A stretch of 64,000 bases of DNA from Arcanobacterium haemolyticum. GTDB taxonomy: Bacteria > Actinomycetota > Actinomycetes > Actinomycetales > Actinomycetaceae. The notes below the pieces were generated by a model. It ran no database searches and was not told the origin of the DNA. It worked only from the letters and a program-made list of their open reading frames with translations. Numbering within the stretch: the stretch's first letter is position 1; the number at the start of each line of letters is the position of its first letter. The stretch spans positions 62,001 to 126,000 of the forward strand of contig JADYUX010000003.1 in NCBI GenBank assembly GCA_021532125.1. The letters are read 5' to 3'. Positions 19,757 through 30,080 of the stretch are shown here, piece by piece. The translations under genes were made by a program, and so were the position numbers.

Positions 19757-20689
19757 TCACGCACTCTGGAGTGCGTCGGCTCCCGAGACAATCTCTGTGA
19801 TCTCTGTTGTGATCTCGGCCTGGCGAGCGTTGTTGGCCTTACGGGTGTATTCCTCGATGAGCTGGCCGGCGTTCTCTGTAGCAGAGTGCATTGCCTGCTG
19901 GCGTGCCGCGAGCTCGGAAGCCGCGGACATCAAGAGGACCGATTTGATTCGCTGACGCACATAGAGTGGGAGCAGTGAATCAAACACCTCTTGGGCTGAC
20001 GGCTCAAATTCATAAAGCGGCATCGCGGCGTCTTGCGCATCACCGAGTTCGTCCCGAACCGCGTTGTCGTCGATAGGCTCGTCCGCATCGGCGATCGCCA
20101 TCGGCAACATGTGGCGGATCTGGACAACTTGACGAACCATCGACTCGAAGCGCGTGAAAACGACATGCACTTCAGCGATTCCGCCCTCGTCGGCCGGCGC
20201 CAGGTAGGCGTCGAGGAGAGTTTGGGCGATCTCATCTGTCGTCGAATCGGTCGGCTTATCCGACTCTCCCGTCCATGTGCGGGCGACCTCAACACCGCGG
20301 AAACGGTAGTACGTTTCACCGCGACGACCTGATACGTAAATGATGGGCTCTTTGCCCGCCTCGCGCAGTTCGTGAATGAAGCGATCAGCTTCACGCAGAA
20401 CAGACGCCGAGTACGCACCGGCCATACCGCGATCCGACGTCACGACGAGGACCGCCACCTTGTTCGTATCCTCACGCTGGACGAGGAACGGATGGCGGTG
20501 GTTGAAATCGTGCGCCGCAACAGAGGCCAATGCACGAGTGAGTACCTGGGTGTATGGGTCGAGGCTTTTCGCCTGATCTCGAGCTCTGGAGATGCGGGAG
20601 GCCGCAATGAGTTCCATCGCTCGGAAGACCTTTTCCAAGGTTTTCGTCGCGCGAATCTTCTCTTTGAAGATTCTCTGTGCACCTGCCAC
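19757..20689 (-). CDS. atpG: ATP synthase F1 gamma subunit
   Basis: Rotating central shaft, 310 residues. The N-terminal coiled coil RIFKEKIRATKTLEKVFRAM and the matching C-terminal helix (MHSATENAGQLIEEYTRKAN) are conserved. The start is a GTG 2 nt after the atpA stop, read as MAGAQRIFK. It has an insertion of some 20 acidic residues (ADADEPIDDNAVRDELGDAQ) in the globular part, a typical variable place. Identity and position in the operon are unambiguous. Confidence 0.98.
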   Translation of the reverse strand: MAGAQRIFKEKIRATKTLEKVFRAMELIAASRISRARDQAKSLDPYTQVLTRALASVAAHDFNHRHPFLVQREDTNKVAVLVVTSDRGMAGAYSASVLREADRFIHELREAGKEPIIYVSGRRGETYYRFRGVEVARTWTGESDKPTDSTTDEIAQTLLDAYLAPADEGGIAEVHVVFTRFESMVRQVVQIRHMLPMAIADADEPIDDNAVRDELGDAQDAAMPLYEFEPSAQEVFDSLLPLYVRQRIKSVLLMSAASELAARQQAMHSATENAGQLIEEYTRKANNARQAEITTEITEIVSGADALQSA

Positions 20690-20691
20690 GA

Positions 20692-22317
20692 TCAGCCCCG
20701 CTTAGCTCGGACGAGCGTCTCGCGCTCCTGCTCGGCTTCGCTTTCGCCGTCGCCTTCGGAGATGAGGCCCTCGGATACGAGGAAGCTGTGCTGGAATTCC
20801 TCGGCGGCCTCACGCAATGCCGCCTCGGTTTCGTCAGAGAGCACCTGAGTTTCCTGGAGCCTGGCAATGATGTCGGAATTGTGACGGACATAATCGAGCA
20901 GCCCAGCTTCGAAAGCGTGCACCTTCTCAACCGGAACCGGATCCAGGTAGCCCTTTGTTCCAGCCCACATGGAGATGACCTGCTCCTCGACCTCGTACGG
21001 CGTGTACTGAGGCTGCTTGAGCAGTTCCATCAGGCGCTCACCGCGGGTGAGCTGCTGACGAGTGGCGGCATCAAGATCCGAGGCAAACATTGCGAATGCT
21101 GCCTGCGCACGATACTGCGCAAGAGTGATCTTCAGGGTTCCAGCGACTTTCTTCATCGCCTTGATCTGCGCGTCGCCACCGACTCGGGAGACGGAGATAC
21201 CGACATCCACTGCTGGGCGCTGGTTGGAGTTGAAAAGATCGGACTGAAGGAAGATCTGGCCGTCGGTAATAGAAATGACGTTCGTCGGAATGTAGGCGGA
21301 GACGTCGTTTGCCTTGGTTTCGATGATCGGAAGGCCAGTCATCGAACCGGCGCCGAGTTCGTCCGAAAGCTTGGCACAGCGCTCAAGAAGACGCGAGTGC
21401 AGGTAGAAGACGTCGCCAGGGTATGCTTCACGCCCCGGCGGACGACGGAGAAGAAGGGATACGGCTCGGTAGGCTTCAGCCTGCTTCGAGAGGTCGTCAA
21501 AGACGATCAGCACGTGCTTGCCTTCGTACATCCAGTGCTGGCCAATTGCCGAACCCGTGTAGGGAGCAAGGTACTTGAAGCCGGCCGGATCGGAAGCCGG
21601 AGAGGCGACGATCGTCGTGTACGCCATGGCGCCGCCCTTTTCGAGGGTGGAACGCACCGAGGCAATGGTCGAGCCCTTTTGGCCGATCGCAACGTAGATG
21701 CATCGCACCTGCTTCGTTGGATCGCCAGACTCCCAGTTTTCCTTCTGGTTAAGGATGGTATCGATCGCGAGTGCCGTCTTGCCCGTCTGGCGGTCACCAA
21801 TGATGAGCTGGCGCTGGCCGCGACCAATCGGGATCATTGCGTCGATAGCCTTGATACCTGTCTGGAGTGGCTCGTGGACGCTCTTGCGCATCATGACGCC
21901 AGGAGCCTGAAGTTCGAGTGCACGGCGGCCGGCGACGTCTGCGATGTCACCGAGGCCATCAATCGGGTTTCCGAGCGGATCGACGGTGCGGCCAAGGTAG
22001 CCCTCACCGACAGGGACAGAGAGAACTTCGCCCGTGCGACGAACTTCCTGGCCTTCTTCAATGGAGGCGAAGTCGCCGAGAACGACAACGCCGATCTCGC
22101 GCTCTTCCAAGTTCATCGCCAGTCCGAGGGTGCCATCCTCGAAACGCAGAAGTTCATTAGCCATCGTGCCCGCGAGCCCCTCGACGCGCGCGATTCCGTC
22201 TGCGGTCAGGGTGACGTGGCCGACTTCCTCGCTCACAGACTTGGCAGGCTCGTAGGAGCTGACGAAGCTGTCGAGCGCAGCCCGGATTTCCTCCGGCTGG
22301 ATTGTCAGATCAGCCAT
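20692..22317 (-). CDS. atpA: ATP synthase F1 alpha subunit
   Basis: Non-catalytic nucleotide-binding subunit, 541 residues from [11 protein letters not shown]-loop GDRQTGKT (about residues 170-177), the beta-barrel [10 protein letters not shown] and the signature [14 protein letters not shown] are present. The C-terminal tail is acidic then basic ([20 protein letters not shown]) and longer than in E. coli. ATG 22317 is preceded by GGAAAGAGGA; the frame extends 20 codons upstream without homology. It lies 40 nt after the delta gene. Confidence 0.99.
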   Translation of the reverse strand: MADLTIQPEEIRAALDSFVSSYEPAKSVSEEVGHVTLTADGIARVEGLAGTMANELLRFEDGTLGLAMNLEEREIGVVVLGDFASIEEGQEVRRTGEVLSVPVGEGYLGRTVDPLGNPIDGLGDIADVAGRRALELQAPGVMMRKSVHEPLQTGIKAIDAMIPIGRGQRQLIIGDRQTGKTALAIDTILNQKENWESGDPTKQVRCIYVAIGQKGSTIASVRSTLEKGGAMAYTTIVASPASDPAGFKYLAPYTGSAIGQHWMYEGKHVLIVFDDLSKQAEAYRAVSLLLRRPPGREAYPGDVFYLHSRLLERCAKLSDELGAGSMTGLPIIETKANDVSAYIPTNVISITDGQIFLQSDLFNSNQRPAVDVGISVSRVGGDAQIKAMKKVAGTLKITLAQYRAQAAFAMFASDLDAATRQQLTRGERLMELLKQPQYTPYEVEEQVISMWAGTKGYLDPVPVEKVHAFEAGLLDYVRHNSDIIARLQETQVLSDETEAALREAAEEFQHSFLVSEGLISEGDGESEAEQERETLVRAKRG

Positions 22318-22357
22318 TCCTCTTTCCTTACTTACATGCGGACGAAGCCGCGGTCGA

Positions 22358-23170
22358 CTATCGGGTGATTGCTTCACGCACGTTATTGATTCGTGAAGCC
22401 AGCGTGGCGTCTATGACGTCCTCGCCAACGTGGATGCGCATGCCCCCGATGACATCGGGATCTAAAGCAACATGCACTGCTACCTGAGTGTTATAGCGCT
22501 CGGTCAGGATACGCACGAGCCGCTCATATTGCTCCTCAGTGAGTGGAGACGCAACGGTCACCGACGCGACGAGGTGTTGTCCTCGTTCGGCTGCCAGCGC
22601 GACATAGTGGTTGAGCGACTGGGCGATCGTCGGTTCCGGTGCGCGCTGCGTTGCACGAACGATGAGCTCTAGTGCTTCGGGTACGACGTGCGCGAACACG
22701 GTGCGGGCGAGTTCTTCCCTGCGCCTAATGTCGTAGACACGGTCTCCGAGTGTTACGCGCAAATCGCGCTGATCGCTGAGTACGCGGAGTGCACGATAGA
22801 GCTCTTCTTCGACATCACCAAGGCGAGAAGCCCTGTCGGCATTGGCGAGAGTTGCTTGCACGCCCAATTCCTCGAGGGACGTGACGAGATCGGCTTCGTC
22901 GGACCATCGTGCCTGGGCGAGCTTCTCGACGAGCCGAAGAACCGGGGCGCTTACCTTAGGCGCAAAGAGATTATGCGCCAGGGCTGTGCGATCCTCGCTA
23001 CTGCGCGCAGGATCGGTGAGGGCGCGTTGCACGGCACGCTCGTCGCTGAGGAAATCCGCCAGTGCGAATGCCTCGCGCGCGAGGGTGATAACCGAACCCG
23101 GTTGCTCACCAAGTGAGCGTTCCCAGTCGGTGCGCAAAGCGGCCAGCGCCGATTCACTGCTCGAACGCAT
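22358..23170 (-). CDS. atpH: ATP synthase F1 delta subunit
   Basis: 270-residue peripheral-stalk subunit connecting F1 to the b subunits. It is larger than the approximately 180-residue E. coli protein, which is usual in actinobacteria, where an N-terminal region is added. The conserved C-terminal block reads [19 protein letters not shown] followed by [21 protein letters not shown]. The start ATG shares one base with the atpF stop (TAATG); AAGGAGAG lies upstream within atpF. Confidence 0.95.
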   Translation of the reverse strand: MRSSSESALAALRTDWERSLGEQPGSVITLAREAFALADFLSDERAVQRALTDPARSSEDRTALAHNLFAPKVSAPVLRLVEKLAQARWSDEADLVTSLEELGVQATLANADRASRLGDVEEELYRALRVLSDQRDLRVTLGDRVYDIRRREELARTVFAHVVPEALELIVRATQRAPEPTIAQSLNHYVALAAERGQHLVASVTVASPLTEEQYERLVRILTERYNTQVAVHVALDPDVIGGMRIHVGEDVIDATLASRINNVREAITR

Positions 23171-23697
23171 TAGCTCTCCTTAGCTGTTGTGCTCGTCTCA
23201 AGTTCGTCGAGGAAGTTATCGACGACGGACTTCGACACGTTGGGATCGAGTGCCTGCTCACCGACGATTCGCGCGGCGAGTGTGGTTGCAAGTGAACCAA
23301 CGTCAGCACGCAACGACTGGCGGGCCGAACGCAGTTCTACCCCAATCTTTTCCTGGGCGGCGTCTGTGATGCGGTTGGCCTCGGCGGTTGCCTTCTTCTG
23401 TGCCGAAGCTACGATATCCGCAGCATTGACCTGTGCTTGCTCGCGGATGCGGGTGGCTTCGCGCCGTGCATCGTCAATTTCGGTTGCGAGCTGAGCACGC
23501 TCTCCCTCGATCTCTTCGCGTGCGCGGGCGGCAGCGTTGAGTCCTTCATCAATCTTCTGCGAACGCTCGTCGAGAGTGCGCATGAATGTTGGCCATGCGA
23601 ACTTGTAGACGACGACGGCAACGATGAGGAAAGAGATCGTGCCCCAGACGAGGTCTGGTATCGCCGGAATCAGGAGGGAATGTTCTTCAGCTAGCAT
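23170..23697 (-). CDS. atpF: ATP synthase Fo b subunit
   Basis: 175-residue peripheral-stalk protein: one N-terminal membrane helix (about 12-35, IPDLVWGTISFLIVAVVVYKF) and a long charged coiled coil rich in Ala, Glu and Arg. ATG 23697 lies 1 nt after the atpE stop; the upstream in-frame ATG is inside atpE and not conserved. No strong ribosome site is visible, so translation probably depends on reinitiation after atpE. Confidence 0.95.
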   Translation of the reverse strand: MLAEEHSLLIPAIPDLVWGTISFLIVAVVVYKFAWPTFMRTLDERSQKIDEGLNAAARAREEIEGERAQLATEIDDARREATRIREQAQVNAADIVASAQKKATAEANRITDAAQEKIGVELRSARQSLRADVGSLATTLAARIVGEQALDPNVSKSVVDNFLDELETSTTAKES

Positions 23698-23698
23698 G

Positions 23699-23932
<234 letters not shown>

Positions 23933-24754
23933 TCAGTGTTCCTCAATCGACAGCGAGATATACGCTGCGGTGAGAAGAGCGAAGATGTACGCCTGGAGGC
24001 AGGCGACGAAGGCCTCGAATACGGTGAAGATGATTCCGCCGAGGAGTGTGAAGGTTCCCAGCGTGATTCCTAGCGGCCCGCCCATCGAGAGATAGAGGGC
24101 ATTCGTACCGAGGAAACAGAGGACGAGAAGGAAGTGACCTGCGACGAGGTTCGCCAGGAGTCGGATGGCGAGTGTGATGGGGCGCAGGACGAAGGTGGAG
24201 AGTAGCTCGATCGGCGTCATGAGGATGTAGATCGGCCACGGAACACCCGGAGGGAAGAGTTGACTCTTGAAGAAGTGGCCAACACCTTGTGCACAGAAAC
24301 CCGCGATGATGAACGTCACGTATGCTGCCAGAGCGTAGATAAGGGGCATACCAACGACGGACGTTCCAGCAATCTGCAGGCCAGGAATGATGCCAGTGAT
24401 GTTCATAAAGAGCACGCCGAGGAAGATCGTTGCGATCATCGGTTGGTAAGGCGCTGCCTTCGCACCGATAAGCTCCTCACCGATCGACTTCTTCGAGAAA
24501 TCGAGAAGAAGCTCCATTGCGCTCTGTGCACGCCCGGGCACAAGCTTGGCTCGTTTTGAGTACAACACGAGCAAGGTGGAAAGCACGATAACCGCGATAA
24601 GACGAACCATGATGACGCGGTTGATCTCAAACGGTGTTCCTGCGAAAAGAATCGGATCGGGGAACAATTCGTCAATCGTCGGGGCGTGGAAACCGTTATC
24701 CCCCGACGATAGGAGTGACCCCGTAGCCAAGGCAGCGAGTGTGTTCACCGACAA
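23933..24754 (-). CDS. atpB: ATP synthase Fo a subunit
   Basis: 273-residue stator channel subunit with about six membrane segments. The essential Arg lies in LRPITLAIRLLANLVAGH, and the C-terminal VFEAFVACLQAYIFALL block is conserved. The start is a TTG at 24754: GGAGGA lies 6-7 nt upstream, whereas the nearby GTG (24748) is too far from it. About 260 nt separate it from the AtpI-like gene, enough for an internal atp promoter, though none is obvious. Confidence 0.97.
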   Translation of the reverse strand: MSVNTLAALATGSLLSSGDNGFHAPTIDELFPDPILFAGTPFEINRVIMVRLIAVIVLSTLLVLYSKRAKLVPGRAQSAMELLLDFSKKSIGEELIGAKAAPYQPMIATIFLGVLFMNITGIIPGLQIAGTSVVGMPLIYALAAYVTFIIAGFCAQGVGHFFKSQLFPPGVPWPIYILMTPIELLSTFVLRPITLAIRLLANLVAGHFLLVLCFLGTNALYLSMGGPLGITLGTFTLLGGIIFTVFEAFVACLQAYIFALLTAAYISLSIEEH

Positions 24755-25015
24755 GCCGTGTCCTCCGAACGTGTTGAAGTCGAACCCCTCGAAGGAGCCA
24801 TCACCTTCAAGGCACGCCTTAGATCATACAGAGAAAATGCTGGAAAGACGTAACGGAATGTGACCTTGTGTGAACTTTTGTCCACCAAGGACCTCGGTCC
24901 CAAGCATCACCTCACACGACGACCCGCACCATAAGCCCCTGAACTGCTATTTCGTCGCAATTCTTCACCATTATGTGAATCACACCACTAGGGGCTCGTA
25001 CGCCCTCTCCCAAAG

Positions 25016-25480
25016 TCACGGACGCTCGTCGCGCCACGACTCATCGTCGTCGTCAGGATAGGCCTCCGGGTACACATCAACGTCAGGGTCGTTCGGTGTA
25101 CTGCGCAAGATGACGGCCGAGATTGTCACGAGGGAGACGACTATTGCGCCCGCAACTCCACACACAACAGCGCGCAGATCAATCCCGAGATAGTGCCGAG
25201 CAAGAAGAAGGACGACGAGTATCGCGCCCGCCTTGATCACGTATCCACCCGCAAAAACAGCACCCGCAGACAGCCGCGACGTCGCCTCCGCTTTTGCTGA
25301 GACAACCGCGAGCGCAGCCTGAGATGCCGCTATCAGCGCGCCGCCGAGGAGAACTCCGAGGCCGAATTCCCAACCGCGTAAGAAGGCGAAAAGGCATCCT
25401 GCAACGACGCTCACCACGAGGAGCGTCACTACGTCGACGAGCGCTATCCGCCTCAATGTGGCGTCCGGCGGTTCACCCAC
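25016..25480 (-). CDS. AtpI-like small integral membrane protein
   Basis: 154 residues with four predicted membrane helices (VTLLVVSVVAGCLF, LGVLLGGALIAASQAAL, GYVIKAGAILVVLLL, GVAGAIVVSLVTISAVI) and an acidic C-terminus DVDVYPEAYPDDDDES. Its location directly before atpB matches atpI, a proposed c-ring assembly or magnesium-related factor; sequence similarity is weak, so the call leans on position and topology. The start GTG 25480 lies within the end of wecA (8-nt overlap) and has GGAGAAG upstream; the longer frame antisense to wecA is rejected. Confidence 0.75.
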   Translation of the reverse strand: MGEPPDATLRRIALVDVVTLLVVSVVAGCLFAFLRGWEFGLGVLLGGALIAASQAALAVVSAKAEATSRLSAGAVFAGGYVIKAGAILVVLLLARHYLGIDLRAVVCGVAGAIVVSLVTISAVILRSTPNDPDVDVYPEAYPDDDDESWRDERP

Positions 25481-26690
25481 TGGCTTCTCCCCCGGCCTCC
25501 ACAGGCGCCACCTGCCGTTCGTGCAAGAGCGCTGAGCTCTCCAGCTTGTTGTCGCGAACCTCGTCGCCACGAACCCGAATGCTGTGGCGCGGCCGATGCT
25601 TTCCGGGTTTACGCCCAAGCTCACGATGGGTGAGGAAAATGCCAACGACAACAGCAACGGCCGAGAAAGGCGCGACAGCCACAGCAGGGAAAATGACGAA
25701 AGCCACGCAGGAGAGCGAAGCAATTGCCGCCCACAGGTAGAGGATGAGGACAGCACCGGCATGGGAGTGCCCACGCCGCAGGAGTCGATGATGGAGATGC
25801 CCAGCATCCGCGTGGAAAGGCGACTGCCCTCGGGCCATTCGCCGAACAACCGCCCAAATGAAATCGATTAGCGGCAAAAGTATGACTGCCGCAGGCACAA
25901 GGAGGGGCATAACCGCCGGCAAGGAATAGCCAACAGATGTGTTTGCCGGATCAATCTGGCCCGTCACGAGGATGCCCGCGCCCGCGATGACAACTCCGAG
26001 CATAAGGGCCCCGGAATCGCCCATGAAGATCCGGGCCGGGTGGAAATTATGCGGGAGGAAACCCACACAGATCCCCACAAGCCCCGCAACGACGGCGCAT
26101 GCCACCGACGAATAGTCCCCCGGAGAAGCGTTGCGCGTGAGGTAATACGAGTAGATGAAGAAGGAAAAGGCTGCAATCGCAACAATGCCGGCAGCCAATC
26201 CGTCGAGGCCATCGACGAAGTTCACGGCATTTGCCACGACAACGACAATCATGATCGTGACAAAGAGCGTGAGCCGCGACGAACCGACCGTGAGCCCCAT
26301 AAACGGCACGCTAACAAGAGTGACGCCCTTCCACGCCATTACTCCTGCCGCAAGCATCTCACCAGCAAGTTTGGCGTACCAGACGAGCTCCCAGATGTCG
26401 TCGATGACACCGACGAGGCACATGATCCCAGCGCCAAGCAGCACGCCCCAAGCACCCGAGCCCGGAGCCAGCACCCTCGTCAGGTACGGAATATGCGACG
26501 CGATGACGAAAGTGACGACGAGTCCGCCGTACATCGCAAGCCCACCGAGGCGTGGGATCGGAGTTTTATGCACATCACGCGCACGCACCTGAGTAATCGC
26601 GCCCACCGCAATGGCGACGCGACGAGCTACCGGCACCGACACATACGTGATAGTCGCCGCCAGAAGCATCATCAGAAGGTAGACGCGCAA
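25473..26690 (-). CDS. wecA: Undecaprenyl-phosphate GlcNAc-1-phosphate transferase, WecA/TagO family
   Basis: Polytopic enzyme that transfers a sugar-1-phosphate (typically GlcNAc-1-P) from the UDP-sugar to undecaprenyl phosphate, starting a wall glycopolymer. 405 residues, about 11 helices. The family motifs are NAVNFVDGLDG, FMGDSGALMLG and the cytoplasmic HADAGHLHHRLLRRGHS. The C-terminal 60 residues are charged and unique. The start is a TTG 4 nt after the tsaC stop, with GGGGAG at good spacing. The position between tsaC and atpI is standard in actinobacteria. The acceptor sugar is inferred from the family. Confidence 0.93.
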   Translation of the reverse strand: MRVYLLMMLLAATITYVSVPVARRVAIAVGAITQVRARDVHKTPIPRLGGLAMYGGLVVTFVIASHIPYLTRVLAPGSGAWGVLLGAGIMCLVGVIDDIWELVWYAKLAGEMLAAGVMAWKGVTLVSVPFMGLTVGSSRLTLFVTIMIVVVVANAVNFVDGLDGLAAGIVAIAAFSFFIYSYYLTRNASPGDYSSVACAVVAGLVGICVGFLPHNFHPARIFMGDSGALMLGVVIAGAGILVTGQIDPANTSVGYSLPAVMPLLVPAAVILLPLIDFIWAVVRRMARGQSPFHADAGHLHHRLLRRGHSHAGAVLILYLWAAIASLSCVAFVIFPAVAVAPFSAVAVVVGIFLTHRELGRKPGKHRPRHSIRVRGDEVRDNKLESSALLHERQVAPVEAGGEASG

Positions 26691-26694
26691 GCGA

Positions 26695-27333
26695 TCACTC
26701 CCCTAGAGCTGCCGCAATATCGGCATCGGGAATTGCGCCATGACGAACGATCTGCACGCCTGCGCCAGGTACATCGGAGATAACGACAATCGTTGAGGGC
26801 TCACCACCGCCACACTCGCCGCCATCGAGGTAGAGTGCCACTTTCTCGCCGAGCTGCTCGCGTGCCTGCTCAACATTCGCTGCGGGATGCTCCGCCGTGA
26901 GATTAGCACTGGAGACAGCGAGTGGGCCAAGCTCACGCAGAAGCTCAAGCGTGAACATATGACCCGGCATACGCAGCGCCACTGTCCCGTTTGTTTCACC
27001 CAGATCCCAACCGATTTCTTCCCGCGCTGGAAGGACAATCGTGAGTGCTCCCGGCCAGAAGGCATCCATCAGACGCTTAGCTGAGGACGGGATAACCGAC
27101 GCCAGCTTCGCCGCATCCTCGACACTGCCGACGAGGACTGGAGAGGGTTTATCGCGTCCGCGGCCTTTTGCGCTGAGCAGTGCATCGACCGCCTGCGGCG
27201 AGAACGGATCAGCTCCTAACCCATACACCGTATCTGTGGGAAGGACGACGAGGCCGCCACGTGCGACCACCTCGCGCGCGGCAGCGATGGCACCGCGAGG
27301 GTTCTCTCGACAATCAACGACCTTCGTGCTCAT
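26695..27333 (-). CDS. tsaC: L-threonylcarbamoyladenylate synthase (Sua5/YrdC family)
   Basis: Makes threonylcarbamoyl-AMP for the t6A modification of ANN-decoding tRNAs. 212 residues with the YrdC fold: LPTDTVYGLGADPF, KGRGRDKPSPVLV, FWPGALTIVLP, ALRMPGH and the SSANLT motif. It is a short form without the Sua5 C-terminal domain. Its ATG overlaps the prmC stop by 4 nt (ATGA). The grouping prfA-prmC-tsaC joins translation termination and tRNA modification genes and is conserved across many bacteria. Confidence 0.95.
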   Translation of the reverse strand: MSTKVVDCRENPRGAIAAAREVVARGGLVVLPTDTVYGLGADPFSPQAVDALLSAKGRGRDKPSPVLVGSVEDAAKLASVIPSSAKRLMDAFWPGALTIVLPAREEIGWDLGETNGTVALRMPGHMFTLELLRELGPLAVSSANLTAEHPAANVEQAREQLGEKVALYLDGGECGGGEPSTIVVISDVPGAGVQIVRHGAIPDADIAAALGE

Positions 27334-28229
27334 TCCTCAATCCTTCCCGTGCGCCCACCAGGCCAGCGGGCCTGAAGCCACCGTTCGCGCCCTGTAAGAT
27401 CACGGCCCGTTGACACATCAACATAGCCGGCCAAACGCGCAGCCTCACGTAGCGCCTCAGATTGCGCCTCGGCGTGCTCCATGATGAGAATACCGCCGTC
27501 AGTGAGAATACTTCGAGCATGTTTGATGAGAGCTACCGGGAACGTCAGCCCGTCTTCTCCCCCTCCCCACAAGGCGATGGCGGGATCGGCCTCAACTTCC
27601 GGCTCATGGGCCGTACTTGCAGGAACATAGGGCGGATTCGACACGACGACATCTACTCGCACCTCAGGCAGCCAGGCCAGGGCGTCATCGTGAACGAGTG
27701 TTACCGGCGAACCGTATCGCGCGTTGTTGTCGCGCGCAACACTCAGAGCCTCTGCGGAGATTTCCACACCTGTCACCTGTGCGCCTCGCACCTCAGTGGC
27801 AAGTGCGAGAGCGATAGCCGCGCTCCCTGTGCACAGATCGACGACGCGGGGGTTCTCCGCCTTTCGCGCAGCGGCGATAGCTGCCTCGGCAACCATTTCC
27901 GTTTCGGGGCGAACGATAAAAACACCGGGGCGCGAAACGAGCTCCAGATAGCGGAAATACATCCGGCCGGTCAGATGTTGAAGCGGCACTCGCTCGCAGC
28001 GCCGGTTGATGAGCCCCAAGAAAACTTCGACTTCATCGGGGGATGCCCCGCCCTCAAGCCTGTGCCGATCACCGGCCACATATTCGGCGATCTCCCGCGC
28101 ATCGACGTGAGGCGAGGGCACGCCTGACCTTTCCAATCGATCCGCTGCTTGAGCGATAAAGCGGCTCCATGTGCCAGCCTCCGCCGTGCCCTGCGCGAAG
28201 GCTCCGCGTTCACCCACGGATCTCGTCAC
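27330..28229 (-). CDS. prmC: Release factor glutamine methyltransferase
   Basis: SAM-dependent enzyme that methylates the GGQ glutamine of release factors; its substrate RF1 is encoded just upstream. 299 residues: an N-terminal helical domain that recognises the release factor, SAM-site [16 protein letters not shown], and the catalytic NPPYVP. The start is GTG 28229, overlapping the prfA stop by 4 nt (GTGA). GGAGGA sits almost against it, so a second GTG at 28217 is also possible. Confidence 0.95.
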   Translation of the reverse strand: MTRSVGERGAFAQGTAEAGTWSRFIAQAADRLERSGVPSPHVDAREIAEYVAGDRHRLEGGASPDEVEVFLGLINRRCERVPLQHLTGRMYFRYLELVSRPGVFIVRPETEMVAEAAIAAARKAENPRVVDLCTGSAAIALALATEVRGAQVTGVEISAEALSVARDNNARYGSPVTLVHDDALAWLPEVRVDVVVSNPPYVPASTAHEPEVEADPAIALWGGGEDGLTFPVALIKHARSILTDGGILIMEHAEAQSEALREAARLAGYVDVSTGRDLTGRERWLQARWPGGRTGRIEE

Positions 28230-29326
28230 TCCTCCGCCGACGCCATGCGCTCGGCCTCGTCCATCTGACGAGCGGAATCTATCAGCGGGCCGAGCTCGCC
28301 GCCCAGCACTTGATCGAGGTTGTACGCTTTGTATCCCGTGCGGTGATCTGAGATGCGGTTTTCTGGGAAGTTGTAGGTGCGAATACGCTCCGAGCGATCT
28401 ACTGTGCGTACCTGAGACCTGCGTAGCTGAGCGTTCTCCTCGGCCTGCTGGTCGAGCTGCATCTGACGAAGCCGAGAGCGGAGTACTCTCATGGCCGCTT
28501 CACGGTTCTTGATCTGCGACTTCTCATCTTGAATTGAGACGACGAGGCCCGTGGGAAGGTGGGTGATTCGTACTGCTGAATCGGTGGTGTTCACCGACTG
28601 GCCACCCGGGCCCGACGAACGATAGACATCGATACGCAGATCCGAATCGTTGATTTCAACCTCACCGGGATCATCAACTTCGGCGAAAACAAGAACGCCT
28701 GCGGCCGACGTGTGGATACGCCCCTGCGATTCCGTCACGGGTACCCGCTGGACACGGTGCACGCCGGCCTCGTACTTGAGGTGAGCCCACACGCCATCGG
28801 CGGGATCTTCCGGGGTTGAACGTGAACGCACAGCAAGCTGAATATCCTTGTAGCCGCCGAGTTCCGTTTGGGTCGAGGAGAGGACCTGCACCTGCCACCC
28901 CATCCGCTCCGAGTAACGCTCGTACATGCGTTCAAGATCTGCAGCAAACAGGGCGGACTCTTCACCGCCCTCGCCCGCCTTCACCTCGACAATGGCATCG
29001 CGCGCATCATCTGGATCGCGTGGGATTAATACTTCTTTGAGCTGTTCGGAAACGTCGGCAAAAGCAGCTTCAAGGCCGGGGAGTTCGGGGCGGAAAAGCT
29101 CGGCATCGTCGCCTCCCCCGGCCACGATCTCCTTCGCCTCGGCAAGGTCTGCCTCGGCTGTCAGGTAATCCCGGTAAACAACCACGACGCGCCGCAGCTC
29201 CGCGTAGCGCCGCCCAAGGGAACGCATTTTATCCGGCGACGAGAGCACCTCAGGCGTTGACATCTCCGCCTCGATGCGCTCGAACTCGGCCAGCATCTGG
29301 CTTGCGACCTCGGTCTGATTGCTCAC
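28226..29326 (-). CDS. prfA: Peptide chain release factor 1
   Basis: Recognises UAA and UAG and triggers peptide release. 366 residues. The GGQ loop is present in [15 protein letters not shown] (about residue 240), and the family block [14 protein letters not shown] lies near residue 115. The start is a GTG with GTGAGGA about 6 nt upstream. It heads the prfA-prmC-tsaC-wecA string with overlapping or nearly overlapping junctions. About 260 nt separate it from rpmE. Confidence 0.96.
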   Translation of the reverse strand: MSNQTEVASQMLAEFERIEAEMSTPEVLSSPDKMRSLGRRYAELRRVVVVYRDYLTAEADLAEAKEIVAGGGDDAELFRPELPGLEAAFADVSEQLKEVLIPRDPDDARDAIVEVKAGEGGEESALFAADLERMYERYSERMGWQVQVLSSTQTELGGYKDIQLAVRSRSTPEDPADGVWAHLKYEAGVHRVQRVPVTESQGRIHTSAAGVLVFAEVDDPGEVEINDSDLRIDVYRSSGPGGQSVNTTDSAVRITHLPTGLVVSIQDEKSQIKNREAAMRVLRSRLRQMQLDQQAEENAQLRRSQVRTVDRSERIRTYNFPENRISDHRTGYKAYNLDQVLGGELGPLIDSARQMDEAERMASAEE

Positions 29327-29536
29327 TGTATCCTCACTGGGGTTGATGTTGCCGGCGTTTCCACCGAATGCACATAGATTTTAGTCGGTAACGCCGCAAG
29401 ATTCTTCTTGGGTGAGCCTCGGGGCTTGCGACTGCCACTCATTCCTCGCGAGCGCAGGGCCACCCACGAGCACGCAGGGAGAGTCCTAGCATGCCGCTCC
29501 CCGTTTCTCTGCTCACAACGTACGCCGACAAAACGG

Positions 29537-29570
29537 CAGGCGCCGGCACAGTTACCTGTGCCGGCGCCTG
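29537..29570 (-). terminator. Terminator after rpmE
   Basis: Perfect 14-bp stem (CAGGCGCCGGCACA and complement) with 6-nt loop GTTACC, 14 nt after the rpmE stop. On the minus strand it is followed by CCGTTTTGTC. Confidence 0.85.
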
Positions 29571-29584
29571 GAAGCTATGAAGAT

Positions 29585-29797
29585 TTACTTCGTGCGCTTG
29601 CCGTAGCGAGCCTCGAAGCGAGCCACACGGCCGCCGGTGTCGAGGATCTTCTGCTTGCCCGTGTAGAACGGGTGGCAGGCGTTGCACACGTCCACGCGCA
29701 GCTCGTCGCCGGCGATGGTGGAACGGGTTTCGAACTCGTTGCCACAGGTGCACGTGACCTTGATGGCGTGGTAATCGGGGTGGATACCCTGCTTCAT
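29585..29797 (-). CDS. rpmE: 50S ribosomal protein bL31, zinc-binding form
   Basis: 70-residue large-subunit protein. The four zinc cysteines are present as CTC (16, 18) and CNAC (37, 40), so this is the C+ form; a zinc-independent paralogue elsewhere would be normal in actinobacteria. [10 protein letters not shown] is the family start, and CAAGGAGAAACC precedes the ATG at 29797. The open frame upstream is not conserved. It has its own downstream terminator and follows the rho terminator, so it is a single-gene unit. Confidence 0.97.
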   Translation of the reverse strand: MKQGIHPDYHAIKVTCTCGNEFETRSTIAGDELRVDVCNACHPFYTGKQKILDTGGRVARFEARYGKRTK

Positions 29798-30025
29798 GGT
29801 TTCTCCTTGGATCGTTGGTGCCCCGGGTCCGAATCGCAGCCGACGAGCATGGGCTCGGCGTGCCGTGCTGCACTCACCTTGGTGAGAGCCGCGGCGAAGC
29901 GGTGAACCGGAAGCCGACGCCACATTATCGCACCTTCGCGCCTCTCATTGCACGCGAACGTGAGGGAGACGACGATTCCATCATCCGGCACGCTCAACGA
30001 TCGGTTACCCGCCTTACCCGGATGC

Positions 30026-30068
30026 GACGAAGGGGCGCCCGAACCGTGGGCCCGGACGCCCCTTCGTC
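30026..30068 (-). terminator. Terminator after rho
   Basis: 12-bp perfect stem (GACGAAGGGGCG / CGCCCCTTCGTC) closing a 19-nt loop that can form its own short GC helix. It lies 12 nt after the rho stop. Confidence 0.75.
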
Positions 30069-30080
30069 GTTCATGACAAC

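Noticed and set aside
20677-22368. 563-codon open frame opposite atpA
   Set aside because: Antisense shadow of atpA with no recognisable domain.
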